Shown piece by piece: positions 28,614 to 37,373 of a DNA stretch of 45,128 nucleotides (the first letter of the stretch is position 1; every line of letters begins with the position of its first letter). A program made the translations under genes and the position numbers. Under the pieces are notes generated by a model, which worked only from the letters and a program-made list of their open reading frames with translations, made no database searches and had not been told where the DNA came from. The stretch is from an uncultured Blautia sp. (lineage in GTDB: Bacteria; Bacillota; Clostridia; Lachnospirales; Lachnospiraceae): contig CAKRMK010000026.1 in assembly GCA_934364795.1 (NCBI GenBank), positions 1 to 45,128 on the forward strand. The letters run 5' to 3'.

Positions 28614-28765
28614 TTTAGTTTCCTCCTTTGTTAATTATATGTTTAGTTTGCTTTTTTATTAACTTTTTCTTTTTTCAGAAATTTATGCATATTTTCCTGT
28701 TTTGTTGTGTTTTGTTACGTTTTTCTACGTTAATCACAGCTTTTTTCTCTCTTTTGTATGATTTA
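28614..28765 (-). promoter_or_regulatory. Leader of the sugar operon with direct repeats
   Basis: The operon leader is about 145 nt. On the plus strand it holds TACGTTTTTC-TACGTTAATC (about 28717-28736), a 10-bp-spaced direct repeat of TACGTT, next to two TTTTGTTRYG words also 10 bp apart. These lie about 20-60 nt after the predicted transcription start and are candidate operator sequences. No gene is present. Confidence 0.4.
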
Positions 28766-28794
28766 ACGATAACATTTATCCTGTTTATTGTCAA
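28766..28794 (-). promoter_or_regulatory. Promoter of the sugar ABC/GH116 operon
   Basis: On the minus strand a perfect TTGACA (28789-28794), 17 bp, TATCGT (28766-28771). No gene lies between it and the binding-protein gene. Confidence 0.75.
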
Positions 28795-28869
28795 TATATC
28801 CTTATAGTTTTTTTGTAACCTTTTCATTAACTTGTTTACAACTTTTGTCGTATTATTATTTCTTTTAAC

Positions 28870-28898
28870 TTTACAATTAACTTTGTGTGTGATATAGT
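28870..28898 (+). promoter_or_regulatory. Promoter of the ArsR-type regulator
   Basis: TTTACA (28870-28875), 17 bp, TATAGT (28893-28898). A second TATAAT at 28904-28909 could be an alternative -10. It is divergent from the sugar operon promoter about 75 bp away. Confidence 0.65.
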
Positions 28899-28929
28899 AC
28901 TTATATAATCAAAATTCACCTGTCAACTG

Positions 28930-29104
28930 TCTTTTCAGAGCATATAAAAAAAGCTTTCTACAAGATACGTGTTACAGTTGGTGGAAGATTTTACCCAGAT
29001 GAGGGCACCGTAGTTGGCTGCAGCAACTCAATTCGGGTAAAATGTACTCCAAAGTGAAGCGTGGAGATTGCGGGAATGCTTTTTCAAGCATGCTCTAACT
29101 TAAA
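28930..29104 (+). ncRNA. Candidate structured 5' leader of the ArsR-type regulator
   Basis: Within a leader of about 205 nt there are, in order: the intergenic hairpin motif (28954-28988); a 9-bp stem ATTTTACCC/GGGTAAAAT (28988-28996 with 29035-29043) enclosing AGTTG/CAACT (29012-29028); CTCCA/TGGAG (29047-29066); and ATGCTT/AAGCAT (29076-29091) just before the AAAGGAG ribosome site. Four successive helices in a leader suggest a regulatory RNA. It matches no riboswitch consensus I know, and there is no clear U-tailed terminator. Confidence 0.45.
28954..28988 (+). repeat. Intergenic hairpin motif, copy 3
   Basis: CTTTCTACAAGATACGTGTTACAGTTGGTGGAAGA-type sequence, the same length as copy 1, differing mostly by transitions. 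The stem near the loop is weaker than in copies 1 and 2. It lies in the leader of the ArsR-type gene. Confidence 0.45.
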
Positions 29105-29113
29105 GGAGCCATT

Positions 29114-30019
29114 ATGCAATTAGATCTTTCTGAAAATTCTTTGCCTGTATATGATGCCCTGTCCAGTTCTGTCCGCCTGCAAATTCTTACTTTAATTTCA
29201 GAACATCAATACAATATAACTGAATTAGCTGATCAGCTTGGACTTAGTAAAGCGATTACAACCAAACATATTCAAAAACTGGAAGAAGCACACCTGATCC
29301 ACTGCAAGCGAATCCCCGGTAAATCCGGTCTGCAGAAAATACCGGTTCTTGCAGTGGATAACATTTCAATTGCTTTTCCTTCCCAGATTTATCACTCATT
29401 TCTGACTTATACTTCCAATATCCGTCTGGGACATTATACGGATTTCAGTGTTTCCCCCACCTGCGGACTGGCAACCGCTACCGGAATTGTGGGAAAGCTG
29501 GATGATCCCCGTACTTTCGTTGATTCCAACCGTGTCAATGCGGAATTGTTATGGTTTTCCGAAGGATTTGTGGAATATATGATTCCCAACCGCCTGAATG
29601 AAAATCAGGTTCCCGAACTTTTTGAGATCAGTATGGAAATTGCCTCTGAATTTCCTTATTCCAACAATGTGTGGCCCAGTGATATTTATTTTGATATTAA
29701 CGGAGTCCGTATCGGTACCTGGACCTGTCCCGGAAATTTTTCTGATGTCCGTGGATTTTATACGCCTGCCTGGTGGGGCGATAATTTAAGTCAGTACGGA
29801 TTATTAAAACACATCCGAATTGGACGTAAAGATACTTCTGTAGACGGTGAATATCTTTCTGCTGTCACCGTGGAAGATCTGAATTTAAGAAATGATAATT
29901 TTATCCGCCTTAGAATCGGCGTAGATCCAAAAGCCAGACACAAAGGAGGAATTACCCTGTTTGGGTCTGAGTTTGGAAATCATGCACAGAATATTAATAC
30001 GAAATTGTTTTATTCGTAA
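29114..30019 (+). CDS. ArsR-type winged-helix regulator with large C-terminal domain
   Basis: Residues 10-75 of 301 form a winged helix of ArsR style (SSSVRLQILTLISEH, then NITELADQLGLSKAITTKHI). The remaining 225 residues, with PTCGLATATGIVG and DIYFDINGVRIGTWTCPG, are aromatic- and Gly-rich and look like a beta domain, possibly a ligand sensor; I cannot name it. Usual ArsR proteins are about 100-120 residues, so this is an unusual fusion. It is divergent from the sugar ABC/GH116 operon and the likely controller of it. AAAGGAG precedes the ATG. A terminator follows at once. Confidence 0.8.
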   Translation: MQLDLSENSLPVYDALSSSVRLQILTLISEHQYNITELADQLGLSKAITTKHIQKLEEAHLIHCKRIPGKSGLQKIPVLAVDNISIAFPSQIYHSFLTYTSNIRLGHYTDFSVSPTCGLATATGIVGKLDDPRTFVDSNRVNAELLWFSEGFVEYMIPNRLNENQVPELFEISMEIASEFPYSNNVWPSDIYFDINGVRIGTWTCPGNFSDVRGFYTPAWWGDNLSQYGLLKHIRIGRKDTSVDGEYLSAVTVEDLNLRNDNFIRLRIGVDPKARHKGGITLFGSEFGNHAQNINTKLFYS

Positions 30020-30022
30020 AAG

Positions 30023-30063
30023 AAACAGAAGGAAAGCCTTTTTTTCAACTTTCCTTCTGTTTT
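30023..30063 (+). terminator. Terminator of the ArsR-type gene
   Basis: Fourteen-bp stem AAACAGAAGGAAAG / CTTTCCTTCTGTTT with a T-rich loop, starting 3 nt after the stop codon and ending in TTTTC. Confidence 0.85.
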
Positions 30064-30075
30064 CAAAAAGCTCCC

Positions 30076-30110
30076 AGCAAGGAAAAGGCTTGTTAGCCTT
30101 TTCCCTTGCT
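30076..30110. terminator. Second terminator, for the convergent AAA-ATPase gene
   Basis: AGCAAGGAAAAGGC pairs with GCCTTTTCCCTTGCT over a 6-nt loop with one bulge. On the minus strand it is followed by GGGAGCTTTTTG, and on the plus strand by AAGGATCCTTTTTT, so it may work both ways. Confidence 0.8.
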
Positions 30111-30127
30111 AAGGATCCTTTTTTGAG

Positions 30128-31720
30128 TCACTTCTCTTTCTCATATTTTTCAATCACACACTGATGTTCTTTACTATTTTTATCATAGTTGATTCCTACA
30201 AGTAAAATATCACCAGTATAGTTCAAAATAGAAGAAGGATATTTTTTATCCTTGATTTGCATCAGTGCGGTACAAACATTCTGATTCCATTTCAATTCTA
30301 CAATCAATGCCGGATAATCATTTTTATACTCTGGCTTTGGAACAAATACAAAATCAGCAAATCCCCGTCCTGTCGGTAACTCACGGATTGGTTTGAAGTA
30401 GTACTGCATTGCACTCAAGTATGCAATTGACAGCACACTGCTTAGTGAATTCTCATTATGATACTGGATGACTGATACATAGTCATTATGGATCTTTTCA
30501 ATTTGTGCAGCAACAGATGCTCCATCCATATCAAGTGTAGCATTCAGTAAATTTTCAGAATCCTGCTGGAATGTCAGCATCTCATTCCAGTGCCTGCTTT
30601 CAACAGCAGAGGTCAGTTCCTGGCGAATCTCTTCATTTGGCACAAAAGCCGTCTTACTTTTTTCATTATAGCCAAGATATCCCAGATGGATCATATAAGT
30701 TAATACATCATCTTTACTGGTAATATTAACCGCATCATTTTTAAAAGTTGTTGTATTCACCCTGACTTCTGAACCTGAAAGCATTTCAATAATAGCCGTT
30801 TTCAACCCGTCATAATTCCTGTTAATCAGTGGCACAATCGCCTCATAAGAGGCCGTTTCAGACCAGTAACTCTTAAACTCTCCTCGCAGCATTACGCTCA
30901 CAACTGCCCTGGGATTATAAACCTGATAATCTTTCAGAAGATAACCATCATACCATCTCTTTACTTTATCAAAATCCTGATGGTATTTCTCTGACAGCTT
31001 CTGCACCTCATCCTCTGTAAATCCAACATACGGTGCCAGCGTGCTTGCACTTAACATTGTGAACTCGTCAAAATTATTTAATGCAGACTGTGTGCTCTCT
31101 TTTTTAATCGGAAGGATACCCGTAAGGTATGCAAGCTTAATATACTTTGTAGGCTCTGTTCCTTTAAACATTCCTCGCAGAAAATTTATGTAATCTTTCT
31201 GCACATTTTTATTGGCTGCCTCATCACGAATAAGCACGTCCCACTCATCGATGATAACAATGAACTTCTGCCCTGTCTTTTCTCTGATTATCGAAAGAGC
31301 ATATGATAAACCGGTCACTTCCATTGGTAAAACAACCGGATAAATTTCACGCAGTTCACCTAACACTGCCTCCACAATATACTTAACCACATTGTCAGCG
31401 TCATCACAGTTTGCCAGAAACCATTGAATGTCAATGTGAATCACATCGTATTTATTAAGATGCATCTGAAAACTCGCATCTTTGCTGATCTTTAATTCAG
31501 AGAACATTTTCTCGGAATCCGCACCTTTACTATAGTATGCCGCCAGCATGTTAGCCGCATAAGACTTTCCAAATCGACGTGGTCGGCTATTACAAATATA
31601 GGCATCCGTTGTGTCAAGAACACTGTTCGTGTACTCAATTAAACCAGTTTTATCAACATATATTTTGGAATTCAGCGCAACCTGAAATGCACTGTTATCA
31701 GGATTCACAAATCTTCCCAT
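30128..31720 (-). CDS. AAA-ATPase-like / PD-(D/E)XK nuclease-like protein
   Basis: The 530-residue protein has an N-terminal AAA-ATPase-like domain with an Arg-rich P loop SRPRRFGKS (about 44-52) and Walker B FIVIIDEWD (near 155-163), and a C-terminal PD-(D/E)XK-like domain with ADFVFVP and ALIVELKWN supplying the D...ExK residues. This pairing (AAA_ATPase_like plus PDDEXK_9) is abundant and variable in gut anaerobes; a defence or mobile role is suspected but not shown. It lies next to the Wadjet operon, and a second broken copy lies directly upstream. Confidence 0.85.
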   Translation of the reverse strand: MGRFVNPDNSAFQVALNSKIYVDKTGLIEYTNSVLDTTDAYICNSRPRRFGKSYAANMLAAYYSKGADSEKMFSELKISKDASFQMHLNKYDVIHIDIQWFLANCDDADNVVKYIVEAVLGELREIYPVVLPMEVTGLSYALSIIREKTGQKFIVIIDEWDVLIRDEAANKNVQKDYINFLRGMFKGTEPTKYIKLAYLTGILPIKKESTQSALNNFDEFTMLSASTLAPYVGFTEDEVQKLSEKYHQDFDKVKRWYDGYLLKDYQVYNPRAVVSVMLRGEFKSYWSETASYEAIVPLINRNYDGLKTAIIEMLSGSEVRVNTTTFKNDAVNITSKDDVLTYMIHLGYLGYNEKSKTAFVPNEEIRQELTSAVESRHWNEMLTFQQDSENLLNATLDMDGASVAAQIEKIHNDYVSVIQYHNENSLSSVLSIAYLSAMQYYFKPIRELPTGRGFADFVFVPKPEYKNDYPALIVELKWNQNVCTALMQIKDKKYPSSILNYTGDILLVGINYDKNSKEHQCVIEKYEKEK

Positions 31721-31771
31721 GCTTTCTGTGCTCCTTTCTGATACTGCTTTGTGTGGATGAGCTGGTCAGTG

Positions 31772-31888
31772 TTACACATCCTTCAATTTCTCAACTACTA
31801 CTTTACATCTTTTTTTGTAAAAAGCGATACCATAAAACATCATATTATGGCGGCCATCATTTTTCAGATACTCAGAATATCTTCGTTC
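31772..31888 (-). pseudogene. 3' remnant of a second AAA-ATPase/PD-(D/E)XK gene
   Basis: Read on the minus strand, a 38-codon stretch ends in TAA and codes for a tail containing RRYSEYLKNDGRHNMMFYG and IAFYKKRCKVVVEK. This is the typical C-terminal end of PDDEXK_9-type proteins (GIAFxxKxCKV). It has no start codon of its own and begins within about 35 nt of the jetD stop. The rest of the gene is missing, so it is a truncation scar at the end of the Wadjet operon. Confidence 0.65.
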
Positions 31889-31921
31889 AAAAATAAAGAT
31901 TACCCTCAGTGTATCCTGATT

Positions 31922-33283
31922 TTACCATTTAACAGGGCAAATAACAAGCAATTCCTGATACCCTGCAACCTGTCTGCTGCGAAGCAGCTCTGCCACCGGC
32001 ATCAGCTCTTCATCTGTAATTTTCGCCAGGCTCTGAAGCCTTTTGGATGAAATTTTTTCCTGTGATCTGCAAATTTTATAGTCTTCTTCTCCCATATGCC
32101 AGTAATAAAAATCCCCCTGATAAAAGTGCTTTAATTTCTGGGCGATCAAAAGGCCCTCCGGATCCAGGTCTCCGGCATAATAAACCACAGTTCCCGATTT
32201 TTCCAAAAGCTTCAATACCATAAGACTGGACAATCTTGGCTGCCCATTCATGCACATACAGGAAATTTTCCTGCTCTTATCTGCTGTAAGGCTTGCAAAA
32301 ACAGAAGGATTTTCCACAATATAAATCCGGTTGTCAATGCATTCCAGACGAGAGAGATTCACAACCACAGCAAGAGGAAGCTGTACGATTTCCTGTTCCT
32401 GAAAAAAGCCCTCCAGCCCGGCATGAAGATTTCCGTTTTTATTCCAGCCATGTACCCCAAAAAGCATTGTATAATTGGAAATGTCATCAAGCAGGATTCC
32501 CACTTCCAGATACTCTTTTTGTCTGGCAAACACTGGAAATATGTCACTGCCAGAATCAATGCTTTTATTTTCAGCTGTAATTTCATCAATGCCTCTTCTG
32601 TGCAGATTGTCTTTGATCAGCATTTTTAATAATCCGCCCTCTGTCGTACCCTGATCAAATGCATGGGGATTTCCTGTAACCTTTGCAGCAAACACAGCCA
32701 GATACAGATATTCCTGATTCCGATAGGGAAACTGATTTATAATCTTAGTGCTAAGATACAAAAGCCGCTCCCACTCTTCGAGATCTTTCATTCTAATGCC
32801 TTTGAGTATATCTGTCACACTTTCAAGGCAGGAATACGCAAAAGTTCCCTCACTGCTCTTTTGCACCTTCTGGAAAATTTCCAATCGGTCCAGTTCTTCT
32901 TTTCTTTTTATCTCCTTTTTACTGCAAAGCTCCTCTTCGAAATACAATTCTAAAATCCGTTGTGGACTTACAGCTTTAAATTTGCTTTTTTGCAGTGCAC
33001 TTTCAAATCCCACGGCAGATACGGAAACACTTTTCTGACCATGAAAGTTTTTTCCAAAAAAGCCTTCCAGCTCTTCCATTTCTTCCATAGTCAGCGAACG
33101 AAGCACTACAGTTCCTCCAAAATATCCATAAGAAGCATATTTTTCTTTGAAGCCCTTAAATACTCGGTTCCATATAGTACACTGTCTGAAATATGTAATA
33201 CAGCTGGATTCTTCCTGATTCACACAATTTCGTTCTTTTTGGGAATCCTCCTCATCTGAACCGCATTTACCTGTCCTGTTCAA
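31922..33283 (-). CDS. jetD: Wadjet subunit JetD, Toprim-type nuclease (TIGR02679/DUF2399-like)
   Basis: JetD is the nuclease subunit that cleaves plasmid DNA held by the SMC-like JetABC complex. The 453-residue protein has a variable N-terminal part and a C-terminal Toprim fold: IYIVENPSVFASL gives the catalytic Glu (about residue 315) and YYAGDLDPEGLLIA gives the DxD pair (about 364-366). The start used is TTG at 33283, overlapping the jetC end by 17 nt with AAGGAG 8 nt upstream; a GTG 20 codons on is the other choice. The length is on the long side for the family. Confidence 0.85.
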   Translation of the reverse strand: MNRTGKCGSDEEDSQKERNCVNQEESSCITYFRQCTIWNRVFKGFKEKYASYGYFGGTVVLRSLTMEEMEELEGFFGKNFHGQKSVSVSAVGFESALQKSKFKAVSPQRILELYFEEELCSKKEIKRKEELDRLEIFQKVQKSSEGTFAYSCLESVTDILKGIRMKDLEEWERLLYLSTKIINQFPYRNQEYLYLAVFAAKVTGNPHAFDQGTTEGGLLKMLIKDNLHRRGIDEITAENKSIDSGSDIFPVFARQKEYLEVGILLDDISNYTMLFGVHGWNKNGNLHAGLEGFFQEQEIVQLPLAVVVNLSRLECIDNRIYIVENPSVFASLTADKSRKISCMCMNGQPRLSSLMVLKLLEKSGTVVYYAGDLDPEGLLIAQKLKHFYQGDFYYWHMGEEDYKICRSQEKISSKRLQSLAKITDEELMPVAELLRSRQVAGYQELLVICPVKW

Positions 33284-36200
33284 TCTCCATGCTCCTTACT
33301 TCCACATCCTCTTCCCGTTCCATCAGTTCCTTAGCCTTTCCATTCCATACATAAGGCATAACCGTAACAAACTTCGCATTTTCCGGCCGGATAAGCTGAT
33401 AAATGGCAAGTGCATCCAAAGTATCACAATCTCCCCACAACACCTGGGAATTGATAATAAAATCAAACTGAAATTCTGTCATCAGCCGGAACATATCCCG
33501 GATATTTCGGTTATCAACTCCTGCAAAGGCCTCATCCAGGGAAATAAGTCTTGGTGCATCTGGTCGTCCTCCCTGATACTTGGCTACAACAGCTGAAAAG
33601 AGAGGTACATACATGGACATTGCCTTCTCACCACCGCTGAAAGTTCCAAATGCACTGTTCGTCAATTCCTTCACCCGTTCTCCGCTTTTCTGGAAAAACA
33701 GCTGGAACTCAAACCACTTCCTGTAATCCAGGGTATCTTTCATCACCTGATAAAAAGAAACCATTCCCGTAGCATTGTCTCTTGCACTGCGTCTTGCCTC
33801 TTCTACCTTGGAGCGAAAATGAGCGGAAAGCCGTGAAGCCTCTTCTTCGCTCATAAGACGGTAATCTTTTTTCAGAAGATTTACCAGTTCCCTTGTATCA
33901 AGCTGATCCTCTTTTTCCGCAGTCCTGCTCCGCCAGCGAAGGCTCAGCTTCAAGCCACTGGAAGTATTCATAGCCCCCATAAGAGCATTCATTTTTTCCA
34001 CCCATGCATAAGATCCATTGATTTTTCCACGGATCTTACGGCTCACCGTATTTGCAAGAATATCCTCAAAAAGCTCTCTGTCTCCTGCTTTGATCAGATC
34101 CTGAAGTTCTGCAATATCTTCCTTCAAATAACCAGGCAAACGGGAAAATGGGATTTTTGTTCCTTTATAACGGGCAGAAATGTCCAGCCTTTTCCCATGT
34201 ATTTCTTCGCCTGCCACTGTTATATCCATTTCTGAAAAAAGCTCACTTTGCATCAGCTGATATTCACTTAAAAAGCTCCTGTTTTCAAAATAAACAGCAT
34301 TTAGATTATTTATGATCGTATTTCTATCCAGTTTTTTTCCTGTTGTTTCCAGATAACTGCGAACACTGGAACAAGCTTTTGAAATATTTTCCGGCAGCTC
34401 CACATAAGAAAGAGCAAGCTCTGACTGATAGCATTTTTCAAGATACTCCTTTTTTTGCTCCAGAATACTTTTTCTTTCCTCCCTCTTGGCCATCTCCTCT
34501 CTCAGGCTGCGAGCCTGCTCCTGCTTTCTTGTTTTTTCCCTGACACAGTCCTGCACCTCACCTGGATATTCCCGAAGCCACTTTACGCAATAATCCAGAC
34601 GCTCTTTCATCTGCTCATAATCTGTCAACTTTAACTGTTCCACAACAGATGCATATTCTGCCTGCCTGTTTTTCTGTTCTTTTTCCAAAGCCGAAATATC
34701 ATACCGAAGATCTTCCATATCCTGGTCGATTTCTTCCAGATGTCCCTGCAGATCCTTAATATACAGAACACTTCTTCTGTACATCTCATGGCAGGACTTC
34801 AATTTCACCAGATTACCGGCATAGTCCTCTGCTGCCTGGCTGGCCTGTAAAAATGTATGATAATCACAGGAAAGATAAAGTTTTCCGGCAATTTCCATTG
34901 CAGCTTTTTTCTTTTCCTTTAATTCTTCCTGTATTTTTTTCAGTTCTTCCTCAATTCTTTTCCCTTCTGACTGAATCTGCTCATACTCATATCTGGCATT
35001 TAAAAGCATTTTCATGGCTTCCCTTAGATCCGTGTCCATTGGAAAACTTTCATATTCTTTCTTCAGAATTTCTTTTTGGTCTTCCAGAAATGTCTGCTGA
35101 CCTGCCAGTTCTTCCAGATTCTTTTCCAGAATTTCCAGTTTTTCTTTACATTCCTTTATCTTTGCCTGACGGTTCTTTTCCCGCGCACGGGTTCCCAGGA
35201 ATCCGGCAGTATATTCTCCTGTAATAGTTCCTGTTACAGGTCCCATGTGATAAATACCGTTTTTGGAAATTCCAACAGCACCACTTCCATCGTAGGCAAT
35301 ACTTCCAAGAATTCCTGTGAGTCTCTGGTTCATAAAAATGTCGTTGACCTCTTCATTTAGCTCCAGCACATCCAGAAGACTTTTTTCCACTAACGCAGAA
35401 CCAGTGAAAAGATAACGATCCTCACAGCCTTTTTCCAGCTTTAAAACCTGCTCCTTGTACTGCTCGTCCACCACAAGCGCATCCAGAATCCCCATATTTA
35501 ACAAAGCCTCTTCCAGGCGGCTGCATGCATCCTCATCCAGACTGTCTCCAAATTCCAGAACCTTATAAAATTCCTGATAGGGAATGTGACGGCGATCCAG
35601 TCTTTCTCTGTTCTTAACAGTACCCTCTGAACGTACAGGCTGGGGTTCTTTCTGATTTTCCCATTCTTTTAATTCCTGACTGATCTGGTCATATTCTTCT
35701 TTTTTCTCTTCTTTCTTTCCTTTTACCCCTGCAAGCTGGATTTCCAGATTATTTTTCACCTCCAGCCATGCATCTGCAACAATCTGCCGTATCCTTGCAA
35801 AATCGGATTGCTCAGTGTAAGAATCTGCAAAAACACTGAATTCTTTCAAAGTCTCTTTTTCCAGAACTAGGTTTACATTTTTTGCATTCCAGCTATATAA
35901 TCTTTCTTTCCATTCATTTTCTGTCTGAACCAGAATGCCTTCACAGGCGGCTGTTTTTTTCTGTGCACCATCCAGATTCCGAAGCTGATTCTCTCTTTTT
36001 TTCATCAGATCATCGGCGGTCCGCTCCATACTGCCGGCCTCCTGCAAAATCTGAAGTCCTGTTTTGATCCCTTTTCGGGTATCTTCAAACTGTTTGACAA
36101 GAAGATCATAAGAACACTCTTCTTCCATGTGATTCTCCAGTTCTTCCTGAAAAAAAGCGTGTTCCTGAAAAGCCATTTCATCGGCCTCTTCCTGCATATC

Positions 36201-37373
36201 TTCAAAGAGAGACCTTATATTTTGTTCCTTTTCATATTTCCTGTTCTCTTCCTCTTTCTGACGCTCTCTGGTGTCAACATATTGTTCCTGTTTTTTCTCA
36301 AGCTGCTGATTTTTATTTTCTCTGTTTTTGCCCGCCTCTTCTATTTCCCGGGCAAGTTTGGATTCCTGATTCTTAAGACTAAGGGCATTGCTGTGATTCA
36401 AGCTTTCCCTTTCTTTTTCCATGGCTTCGTGAGTTGCATCTAACTGCTGCCTTTTATTTTCAAGAGAAATAATCTCCTCTTCAAGCTGCTGTTCCTGTTT
36501 TTTATCTGCGTCCTGTTCTTTTTCCAGGCTTTCCAGTTTTTCCTGTGCCTGCTCCAGATCGGAAGCTTTTTCATACAGGATTCTCTGATTGTATTTATCA
36601 AAAACACGGTTTATTTTTTCAGCAGCTCCAAAGGCTTCCTGCCTTGTTTTCAGATTCATACTCATGGTATCCATGTTTTCAATAGCCTCTGACATGGGAC
36701 GCAGATCCTCATCGGAAAGTGGCTGAAGGGAATCGCTTAAAATATCATTGATCACCGACGGCTTGAAATCTTTGGAAAGTTTTGGAGTTCGAAGCTGGAT
36801 CAGAAGATCCACCAGTTCTTTATATTCATCACCTGTCTCAAATCCAAAAATCTGGCGGTTCACATATTCCATGTACTCAATCTGACGGTCGAATACCTGG
36901 CCGCCTTCACCTACACGGTTTTCCAGCTCTCTTTTTGACAAAGTCACTTTTTCATCAGTTTCCTTGTATAAAAAGAAATCCTTTCCAATACGTCTTCCAT
37001 CTGTCAGGCTGAAGTACCACTTATCAAGAGGTTTTCCTCTTCTTGCACGGATTCCCATTCCAATGGTCAGATATGTGTCACTTTTTTCCCGCTTAAATTC
37101 CAGATAAAGATAGCCGGTACGCTCCTCCCTGCCATCCTCTTCTTCCAGCATATAACTGCTCATTTTCCTGTCACGGCTTCCAAAAGGATCCAGACGTTCC
37201 GGACTCATGTTTCCATCCAGAAGAAGGGGAACCACACTTTGCATGGTTACAGATTTTCCACAGCCATTAGAACCTCGAAGAAGCATTCTTCCCTTCATAA
37301 AAGGATATTCCTGGTCATCATAATACCAGAAATTAATGAGTCCGATTCTGTTTGCCTGCCACCTGCTATTCAT
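33267..37373 (-). CDS. jetC: Wadjet subunit JetC, SMC/MukB-like ATPase (TIGR02680-like)
   Basis: This 1368-residue SMC-type motor is thought to extrude DNA loops and sense circular plasmids. Walker A LLRGSNGCGKSVTM lies near residues 35-48. Long charged coiled coils (about 260-480 and 720-1010) flank a central hinge-like part (about 560-710), and the C-terminal half-ATPase has the signature FSGGEKAMS and Walker B RLISLDEAFAGVD. The ATG at 37373 is chosen over one 6 codons earlier because GGGGGAA precedes it; it overlaps jetB by 8 nt. It forms an operon with jetA, jetB and jetD. Confidence 0.93.
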   Translation of the reverse strand: MNSRWQANRIGLINFWYYDDQEYPFMKGRMLLRGSNGCGKSVTMQSVVPLLLDGNMSPERLDPFGSRDRKMSSYMLEEEDGREERTGYLYLEFKREKSDTYLTIGMGIRARRGKPLDKWYFSLTDGRRIGKDFFLYKETDEKVTLSKRELENRVGEGGQVFDRQIEYMEYVNRQIFGFETGDEYKELVDLLIQLRTPKLSKDFKPSVINDILSDSLQPLSDEDLRPMSEAIENMDTMSMNLKTRQEAFGAAEKINRVFDKYNQRILYEKASDLEQAQEKLESLEKEQDADKKQEQQLEEEIISLENKRQQLDATHEAMEKERESLNHSNALSLKNQESKLAREIEEAGKNRENKNQQLEKKQEQYVDTRERQKEEENRKYEKEQNIRSLFEDMQEEADEMAFQEHAFFQEELENHMEEECSYDLLVKQFEDTRKGIKTGLQILQEAGSMERTADDLMKKRENQLRNLDGAQKKTAACEGILVQTENEWKERLYSWNAKNVNLVLEKETLKEFSVFADSYTEQSDFARIRQIVADAWLEVKNNLEIQLAGVKGKKEEKKEEYDQISQELKEWENQKEPQPVRSEGTVKNRERLDRRHIPYQEFYKVLEFGDSLDEDACSRLEEALLNMGILDALVVDEQYKEQVLKLEKGCEDRYLFTGSALVEKSLLDVLELNEEVNDIFMNQRLTGILGSIAYDGSGAVGISKNGIYHMGPVTGTITGEYTAGFLGTRAREKNRQAKIKECKEKLEILEKNLEELAGQQTFLEDQKEILKKEYESFPMDTDLREAMKMLLNARYEYEQIQSEGKRIEEELKKIQEELKEKKKAAMEIAGKLYLSCDYHTFLQASQAAEDYAGNLVKLKSCHEMYRRSVLYIKDLQGHLEEIDQDMEDLRYDISALEKEQKNRQAEYASVVEQLKLTDYEQMKERLDYCVKWLREYPGEVQDCVREKTRKQEQARSLREEMAKREERKSILEQKKEYLEKCYQSELALSYVELPENISKACSSVRSYLETTGKKLDRNTIINNLNAVYFENRSFLSEYQLMQSELFSEMDITVAGEEIHGKRLDISARYKGTKIPFSRLPGYLKEDIAELQDLIKAGDRELFEDILANTVSRKIRGKINGSYAWVEKMNALMGAMNTSSGLKLSLRWRSRTAEKEDQLDTRELVNLLKKDYRLMSEEEASRLSAHFRSKVEEARRSARDNATGMVSFYQVMKDTLDYRKWFEFQLFFQKSGERVKELTNSAFGTFSGGEKAMSMYVPLFSAVVAKYQGGRPDAPRLISLDEAFAGVDNRNIRDMFRLMTEFQFDFIINSQVLWGDCDTLDALAIYQLIRPENAKFVTVMPYVWNGKAKELMEREEDVEVRSMEIEQDR

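Noticed and set aside
28930..29104. T-box, SAM, TPP, cobalamin, c-di-GMP or ZTP riboswitch
   Set aside because: None of the conserved cores of these classes (for example the T-box UGGNACCGCG or the TPP CUGAGA) could be found.
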